Part shown: piece after piece, positions 5,901-8,926 of the stretch | Layout: each line of letters begins with the position of its first letter | Numbering within the stretch: position 1 is the stretch's first letter | Origin: Treponema sp. | GTDB lineage: Bacteria > Spirochaetota > Spirochaetia > Treponematales > Breznakiellaceae | Assembly: GCA_031271075.1 (NCBI GenBank) | Contig: JAISWN010000109.1 | Coordinates: 1-8,926, forward strand | DNA: 8,926 nt | Direction: 5' to 3' | Notes under the pieces: model-generated | The model's input: only the letters and a program-made list of their open reading frames with translations | What the model was told of the DNA's origin: nothing | Databases searched by the model: none | Position numbers and translations under genes: made by a program

Positions 5901-7373
5901 GTGACAAGGCGAGATTTCCCCAAAATTCACTTCTATGACCAGGATTTTGTCGATATCTACGACAAAACCTGGGCATGGATTCAGGACTGCTGGAACCCGG
6001 GCAGCGAGCAGGGCGGCGGCCAGATTGGAAACCAGGGTGGCAGTCAGAACGGGAACCAGAGTGGTATCGAAGGGAAATTTTTCTCATATCCGGGAAGCCC
6101 GGCGGTTCAGCAGATAGACGCTATTTTTTCATCGTTTTTCCTTGTCTATTCAAACCGGATCTACCAGGCCCACCCTACGCTGGATCTGTTTTACAGCCGC
6201 CAGGAGGCTGACGGGGCAATCCGCTCCGCCTACGACGTGGTAACCGGGCTGCCCATCCTGGAAGCGGATAACCCCGAAGGCCTGGGGATACCTCTTTTCG
6301 CCTGGGCGGAGTACAACCTGTACCACAAAACGGCGAACAAAAAGCGGGTAAAAGACATACTGCCCATCCTCCACCGGTACACCGGCTGGATAGATTCGGT
6401 CTTCAGAAAGCCGAACGGCCTCTACCAGAGCCCCCTTTCCGCCAGCGGTATGGGCAACGCTCCCCGGGAAGACGCGGCCTACCCCATGGACTTTAACGCC
6501 ATGATGGCTATTAACGTGCTCTATATGGCCGCCCTGGCGGATATCCTTAACGACAAAGAGGCAAGTTTCCATTACAAAAAGCATTACTTCTCCCTAAAGA
6601 CCCGGATAAATTCCCTGATGTGGGACCCCGCCGGGGGCTTTTACTGCGACATCGACAAAGACGAAAAACGGCTCCCGGTAAAGACCATCGGCGGTTACTG
6701 GGCCCTCCTGGCGGAAATTCCCAACGACGACAAGGCGGACAAGATCATCACGAAACTTTCCGATCCCCTGTTCTTCGGTTCTCCCCACCCCTTCCCCTCC
6801 CTGGCGGTAAATGAAAGCTCTTTCAACGAGAACGGCCAGGGTTTCCGGGGCTCCGTGTTTCCCCACCTTACCTTCATGGTGATCAAGGGGCTTGAACGCT
6901 ACCACCGCTGGGATCTGGCCCGGGAATGCGCCATCCGCCACCTCTACTTTGTGCTGGACTCCATGAGCCACGACGGGAACCACCACAAGGGGAACCTTTG
7001 GGAGGCCTACCTGCCCTTAAAAGAAGGGCCCGCCTGCTGGCCGGAACAAAACGGTTTCCCCCGGGCCCAGTATCTGACTTACGACGCCCTGTCTACCATT
7101 TGCCTGACCATTGAGAATATCGTGGGACTCTTCATCTCCCTTCCCCGCAAAACCGTGGACTGGATAATCCCCAGCCTGGAGATCATGGGGGTGGAGAACC
7201 TCTCCCTGAAAAAAAACATGATCACCATCCTTTCCAACAAGAGCGGCCGGGGCTGGGAGATCCACATGGAAAGCGAAAAGCTTTACTACTTTACGATCAA
7301 TATCCTGGGGAAAAAGAAAAAGACCCTGCCTATCCCCTCCGGGAAGTGTTCGATGCTGATAGACAAGCTGTAA
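5901..7373 (+). CDS. Six-hairpin glycoside hydrolase, GH63/MGH1-like
   Basis: A 490-residue protein that starts at GTG with GAGGAG eight bases upstream. It has no signal peptide, so it is probably cytoplasmic. It resembles the (alpha/alpha)6-barrel enzymes of the trehalase/GH63/mannosylglycerate-hydrolase group, which cut alpha-glycosidic bonds with inversion. Supporting motifs: LGIPLFAWAEYNLY (128-141), NGLYQSPLSASGMGNAPRE (172-190), DFNAMMAINVLYMAAL (197-211), LMWDPAGGFYCDID (239-252), GFRGSVFPHLTFMVIKGL (314-331) and NLWEAYLP (365-372), whose E368 is the likely general base. Relatives often have Asp where G185 stands (GMDNSPR-like), so the general acid may be missing or supplied elsewhere. 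A Gly/Gln/Asn/Ser-rich stretch at residues 34-58 looks like an inserted linker. The region after about residue 415 looks like a small beta-rich C-terminal part. It is a single gene in its own transcription unit. The substrate cannot be told from sequence. Confidence 0.72.
   Translation: MTRRDFPKIHFYDQDFVDIYDKTWAWIQDCWNPGSEQGGGQIGNQGGSQNGNQSGIEGKFFSYPGSPAVQQIDAIFSSFFLVYSNRIYQAHPTLDLFYSRQEADGAIRSAYDVVTGLPILEADNPEGLGIPLFAWAEYNLYHKTANKKRVKDILPILHRYTGWIDSVFRKPNGLYQSPLSASGMGNAPREDAAYPMDFNAMMAINVLYMAALADILNDKEASFHYKKHYFSLKTRINSLMWDPAGGFYCDIDKDEKRLPVKTIGGYWALLAEIPNDDKADKIITKLSDPLFFGSPHPFPSLAVNESSFNENGQGFRGSVFPHLTFMVIKGLERYHRWDLARECAIRHLYFVLDSMSHDGNHHKGNLWEAYLPLKEGPACWPEQNGFPRAQYLTYDALSTICLTIENIVGLFISLPRKTVDWIIPSLEIMGVENLSLKKNMITILSNKSGRGWEIHMESEKLYYFTINILGKKKKTLPIPSGKCSMLIDKL
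6021..6068 (+). repeat. 24-bp tandem duplication in the glycosidase gene
   Basis: Two adjacent 24-base units (6021-6044 and 6045-6068) match at about 17 positions and encode QIGNQGGS and QNGNQSGI. They form the core of a 25-residue low-complexity linker (residues 34-58). Their eight-codon length keeps the frame, so copy number could change without breaking the gene. Confidence 0.6.
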
Positions 7374-7600
7374 TCCGGTGGGCCTGCTGCAACGGGGCTA
7401 AATTTTTTAAAGATTTACGCTTCCCGATTTATGCTTCCCGATTTATGCTTCATGGTCACTTGTCGCCGCGTTTCCCAGGAGCCTGTAAACACCCGGATTT
7501 GTAACAAAAACTCTGCGAAACTCTGTGTACCCCGTAGTCTTTCTTTTTTTAGCATACCAGGCGTATCTTCCCCATAAAAAGCTGTTTAGACTTTACAAGG
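7374..7600. other. Intergenic region with short tandem repeats, no gene seen
   Basis: No credible reading frame is present. A 14-base unit (ATTTAYGCTTCCCG) is repeated three times at 7413-7454, the third copy diverging at its end. A 10-base unit (AAACTCTGYG) occurs twice at 7508-7527. A T-rich run lies at 7540-7550. No convincing rho-independent terminator follows the glycosidase stop: the GGCC...GGGC pairing at 7381-7399 before a T-run is too weak to call. Confidence 0.6.
7413..7454 (+). repeat. Three tandem copies of a 14-bp unit
   Basis: Copies at 7413-7426, 7427-7440 and 7441-7454. The first two differ by one base (C/T); the third ends CATG instead of CCCG. The role is unknown; candidates are slippage or remains of a dispersed repeat. 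Confidence 0.85.
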
Positions 7601-7606
7601 TACCGG

Positions 7607-7641
7607 CAGGTTGATTATTCTAAAGGTTCTGATATAAAATA
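7607..7641 (+). repeat. Left terminal inverted repeat of the IS630-like element
   Basis: Begins CAGGTTGATT and ends GATATAAAATA. It pairs with 8190-8224 on the other strand at 27 of 35 positions. It also contains the element's likely promoter. Confidence 0.72.
7611..7638 (+). promoter_or_regulatory. Promoter inside the IS left end
   Basis: TTGATT (7611-7616) and TATAAA (7633-7638) are 16 bases apart and match the -35 and -10 consensus at 4 and 5 of 6 positions. Placing the transposase promoter within the terminal repeat is common in insertion sequences, where transposase binding can shut it off. Confidence 0.45.
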
Positions 7642-7661
7642 CCCCAGCCCCAGGAGGGGTA
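7640..7661 (+). promoter_or_regulatory. Hairpin over the transposase ribosome-binding site
   Basis: TACCCC (7640-7645) pairs with GGGGTA (7656-7661), enclosing most of the strong Shine-Dalgarno AGGAGGGG (7652-7659) just before the ATG at 7662. In RNA read in from outside, the full stem would hide the site. A transcript from the internal promoter would start near 7645 and lack most of the left arm. This fits the known way insertion sequences limit transposase made from outside promoters. Confidence 0.45.
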
Positions 7662-8211
7662 ATGGGCATGAGAGGAAAGAACTATCGGGTACATTTGACG
7701 GAAGATGAAAAGAAGCGGTTGGAGGATATCGTAAACAAGGGAGTACACCCGGTTCGACAGGTAAGGCGTGCCCGTGTGCTGCTGCTGTTGAACGAGGGGG
7801 AAGGGCGGGAAGGGAAGCCGGTCAAGGCGCCGGAACAAAGCGAAATTGCGGAACGATGCGGGTGCTCTACGCGGGTGGTGTATACGGCAAGTAAATAATA
7901 TGTGAAAGAAGGGCTGGAGCGGGTGATAAACCGGAAGAAGCGGGAAACACCGCCTGTAGCGGCCAAAGTGACGGGGGAGATAGAAGCGAAGATTATCGCG
8001 TTAAGCTGCGGTGAGCCGCCTGAGGGGTATAGCCGGTGGACGTTGAGGCTGATGGAAGAGCGGAGCAAGGTGGAATTGGGGGTAGAACTGTCAGACACCA
8101 CGATAGGGGGAGTGTTAAAAAAAAACACCCCTGAAATCTGAACTTGGGGCATGGCAGTTTACGACTGAAGATGCCCGGGTAAAACTTCATAGTTTATATC
8201 CAAACTTTTAG
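7662..8211 (+). pseudogene. IS630-family transposase remnant, catalytic core deleted
   Basis: The first part (7662-8141) reads in one frame and contains an early segment YRVHLTEDEKKRLEDIVNKG, a helix-turn-helix (SEIAERCGCSTRVVY, about residues 59-73), YVKEGLERVINRKKR, and the second helical part CGEPPEGYSRWTLRLM. These are typical of IS630 N-terminal DNA-binding domains. A TAA at 7896-7898 interrupts the frame before YVKEGL, probably a Gln codon turned into a stop. After the nine-A run (8117-8125) the frame shifts by one base and continues as GAWQFTTEDARVKLHSLYPNF, which resembles the usual C-terminus of such transposases, ending at TAG 8209-8211. An intact protein would be about 330-360 residues; here some 170 central residues with the DDE triad are absent. 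Clearly non-functional. ATG 7668 is an alternative start. Confidence 0.8.
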
Positions 8212-8224
8212 TCAAATCAGCCTG
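8190..8224 (-). repeat. Right terminal inverted repeat of the IS630-like element
   Basis: On the minus strand it begins CAGGCTGATTTGAC and ends GGATATAAACTA, matching the left repeat at 27 of 35 positions. It overlaps the last codons of the transposase remnant, as is usual in compact IS630 elements. Confidence 0.72.
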
Positions 8225-8227
8225 GTA

Positions 8228-8505
8228 GTCTGTCAAGCCCTTTACCCCAAAAAATGCCGCCGCCTTCCGGCGGCAAATTCAAGACCCCGCATAAAAGGCG
8301 GGCTTATGCCCAATTTCTTTTTATACACCAAAAATCTAGGGGTTTTGCGTATAAACCTGCGCGCAAGCGCATCCGGCTTTACCAATGCCGAAAGCTTTAG
8401 TATGCTATAGACAGGATGCGTTACAGCGCTTTGCGCTCATACCCGGTTTAGCGTAAGCGGCGCCGCCTCAGGCGGCGTCCGGTATTTTTTTAGGAGGAGG
8501 GGCTT
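8228..8505. other. Structured intergenic region with several hairpins
   Basis: No gene is seen. Hairpins on the + strand: 8255-8275 (8 bp, TGCCGCCG/CGGCGGCA); 8286-8302 (5 bp), which competes with GGGC/GCCC at 8300-8311, the latter followed by a T-rich stretch; 8358-8371 (TGCGC/GCGCA with a GCAA tetraloop); 8425-8437 (AGCGC/GCGCT); and 8461-8477. CGCATCC (8368-8374) can pair with GGATGCG (8414-8420) over a longer range. The GCGCAAGCGCATCCGG-type blocks resemble REP-like palindromes. It may be a small-RNA gene, a regulatory leader or a cluster of repeat elements. Confidence 0.5.
8439..8491 (+). terminator. Terminator-like hairpin with T-run before the coiled-coil gene
   Basis: A base stem ATACC-GG (8439-8446, one bulged C) pairs with CCGGTAT (8479-8485) and encloses CGCCGCC-TCA-GGCGGCG (8461-8477). 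Seven T follow or overlap its end (8485-8491). The next base begins the Shine-Dalgarno AGGAGGAGGGG (8492-8502). It therefore either ends a transcript from upstream, insulating the next gene from the IS remnant, or works as an attenuator within that gene's leader. Confidence 0.5.
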
Positions 8506-8926
8506 ATGCCTACAGCCAGGACAACAACGAAAAGGACCGTGAAAACCGCCAAAGAGCCTGCCCTTAAAAAGGCTAAAAAGGTGACCTTAGATGACGTATG
8601 GGTGACCATAAACGAGATTGGTAAGGCGCACAAAGAGACGGAGGCGGCGATCAAGGAGACCCAGGCGGCCCTTAAAGAGACCCAGAAGGCCCACGTGGAG
8701 ACCGAGGCGGCCCTTAAAAAGGCCCACGCGGAGACCGAGGCAGCCCTCAAAAAGGCCCACGCGGAGACCGAGGCGGCCATCAAGGAGACCCAGACAGCCC
8801 TCAAAGAAACCCAGCGGATAGTCGGAGACCTGGGTAACAAGTTCGGCGACGAGGCCGAGCACACGCTGATCCCCGGCCTGCCCGAAAAGTTCAAACAGTT
8901 CGGCTTTGATTTCGGGGCGATTAGCC
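8506..8926 (+). CDS. Coiled-coil repeat protein, probable PD-(D/E)XK-type C-terminus (partial)
   Basis: The ATG at 8506 follows a strong ribosome site (AGGAGGAGGGG, 8492-8502). The frame is open to the window end (140 codons seen). Residues 1-25 are rich in Lys, Arg, Thr and Ala. VTLDDVWVTINEIG (26-39) is followed by a repeat region (40-103) made of 11-residue units such as KAHAETEAALK and 7-residue units such as ETQAALK, which should form a long charged coiled coil. Then LGNKFGDEAEHTLIPGLPEKFKQFGFDFGAIS (109-140, described here only by its ends LGNKFG and FDFGAIS) resembles the segment that precedes the PD-(D/E)XK nuclease-like domain in DUF3782-type proteins. The active-site part lies beyond the window, so activity cannot be judged. 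It has no signal peptide and its partners are unknown. The domain assignment comes from memory of the family and is moderate. Confidence 0.7.
   Translation, partial: MPTARTTTKRTVKTAKEPALKKAKKVTLDDVWVTINEIGKAHKETEAAIKETQAALKETQKAHVETEAALKKAHAETEAALKKAHAETEAAIKETQTALKETQRIVGDLGNKFGDEAEHTLIPGLPEKFKQFGFDFGAIS
8623..8814 (+). repeat. In-frame 33-bp and 21-bp repeats encoding a coiled coil
   Basis: Units of 33 bases encode KAHxETEAALK at residues 40-50, 61-71, 72-82 and 83-93. They are separated or followed by 21-base units encoding ETQxALK-type heptads (51-57, 94-100). Neighbouring copies are close to identical in DNA, so recent slippage or unequal exchange is likely. Copy-number change would lengthen or shorten the coil without a frameshift. 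Confidence 0.85.

Larger units (their letters stand above)
7601..8227 (+). mobile_element. Internally deleted IS630-family element
   Basis: About 627 bases bounded by imperfect terminal inverted repeats. The left repeat (7607-7641) and the right repeat (8190-8224, minus strand) match at 27 of 35 positions by eye. Between them are the N-terminal DNA-binding part and the last ~26 residues of an IS630-type transposase, with the catalytic centre missing. Both ends carry TACC (7601-7604 and 8227-8224 on the minus strand), which fits the TA target preference of the family, but the spacing to the repeat differs by three bases, so the exact ends are not fixed. It cannot move by itself; it could be mobilised by a full-length relative, as MITEs are. 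Confidence 0.72.

Noticed and set aside
5708..5938. 76-residue + strand frame across the divergent promoter region
   Set aside because: It lacks a Shine-Dalgarno, covers the predicted -10 region, is very Lys/Asn-rich and runs into the glycosidase start.
7551..7562. TACCAGGC as an alternative left end of the IS, matching TACCAGGC at the right end
   Set aside because: The match fades after eight bases, while the repeat at 7607-7641 matches the right end at 27 of 35 positions and sits at the usual distance from the transposase start.
7682..8152. 156-residue minus-strand frame opposite the transposase remnant
   Set aside because: The + strand has recognisable IS630 motifs; the antisense frame is Ser/Thr/Pro-rich with no features.
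8341..8440. Possible tRNA in the hairpin-rich region
   Set aside because: No cloverleaf with a TTCGANNC-type T-loop or proper acceptor stem can be built.
8623..8814. CRISPR-like spacing of repeats
   Set aside because: The repeats are contiguous, in frame and coding, with no unique spacers between them.
8618..8821. Arg/Pro-rich + strand repeat frame
   Set aside because: It is an out-of-frame reading of the same 33-bp repeats; the gene starting at ATG 8506 has the ribosome site and a conserved segment after the repeats.
8490..8894. Minus-strand repeat frame with VSLRAAWVSL-like units
   Set aside because: It is the mirror of the coiled-coil repeats; its periodicity is inherited from the real + strand gene.

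Overview
The window reads as chromosomal DNA of a spirochaete, most likely a Treponema of the insect-gut type. This is an inference from protein resemblance, the moderately high GC of the genes, the AT-rich gaps and the style of the last gene. I could not search any database. No rRNA, tRNA or CRISPR array is visible.

Bases 1-3195 (+ strand) hold a tight operon for an Mla/MCE-type lipid transporter. It contains the 3' end of the permease (mlaE), the ATPase (mlaF, with an unusual ABC signature), the MCE substrate-binding protein (mlaD, which carries a run of nine G) and a TPR lipoprotein in fourth position. The operon ends 12 bp from the stop of a convergent gene.

Bases 3208-5667 (- strand) hold the most unusual gene. 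One reading frame of about 819 codons joins a GatB/GatE-like tRNA-amidotransferase subunit, including its YqeY tail, to a complete type-I asparaginase domain like archaeal GatD. The asparaginase half has Ala in place of the nucleophilic Thr. The GatB half lacks several residues that are nearly invariant in GatB. It may be an archaeal-style GatDE rearranged into one chain, or a two-headed pseudoenzyme with a new role.

Bases 5668-5900 are an AT-rich divergent promoter region with a hairpin just before the next gene. Bases 5901-7373 (+) encode a cytoplasmic six-hairpin glycosidase of the GH63/MGH1-like type, with a Gly/Gln/Asn-rich insertion near its N-terminus.

Bases 7374-8505 are gene-poor. 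They hold short tandem repeats, then an internally deleted IS630-family element (about 7601-8227). Both terminal inverted repeats and both ends of its transposase survive, but the DDE core is gone. A strongly structured intergenic stretch follows and ends in a terminator-like hairpin directly before a good Shine-Dalgarno sequence.

Bases 8506-8926 (+, cut by the window end) begin a coiled-coil protein built of 11- and 7-residue repeats. It runs into what looks like the start of a PD-(D/E)XK-type domain, of a kind often found in many copies in treponemes and cyanobacteria.
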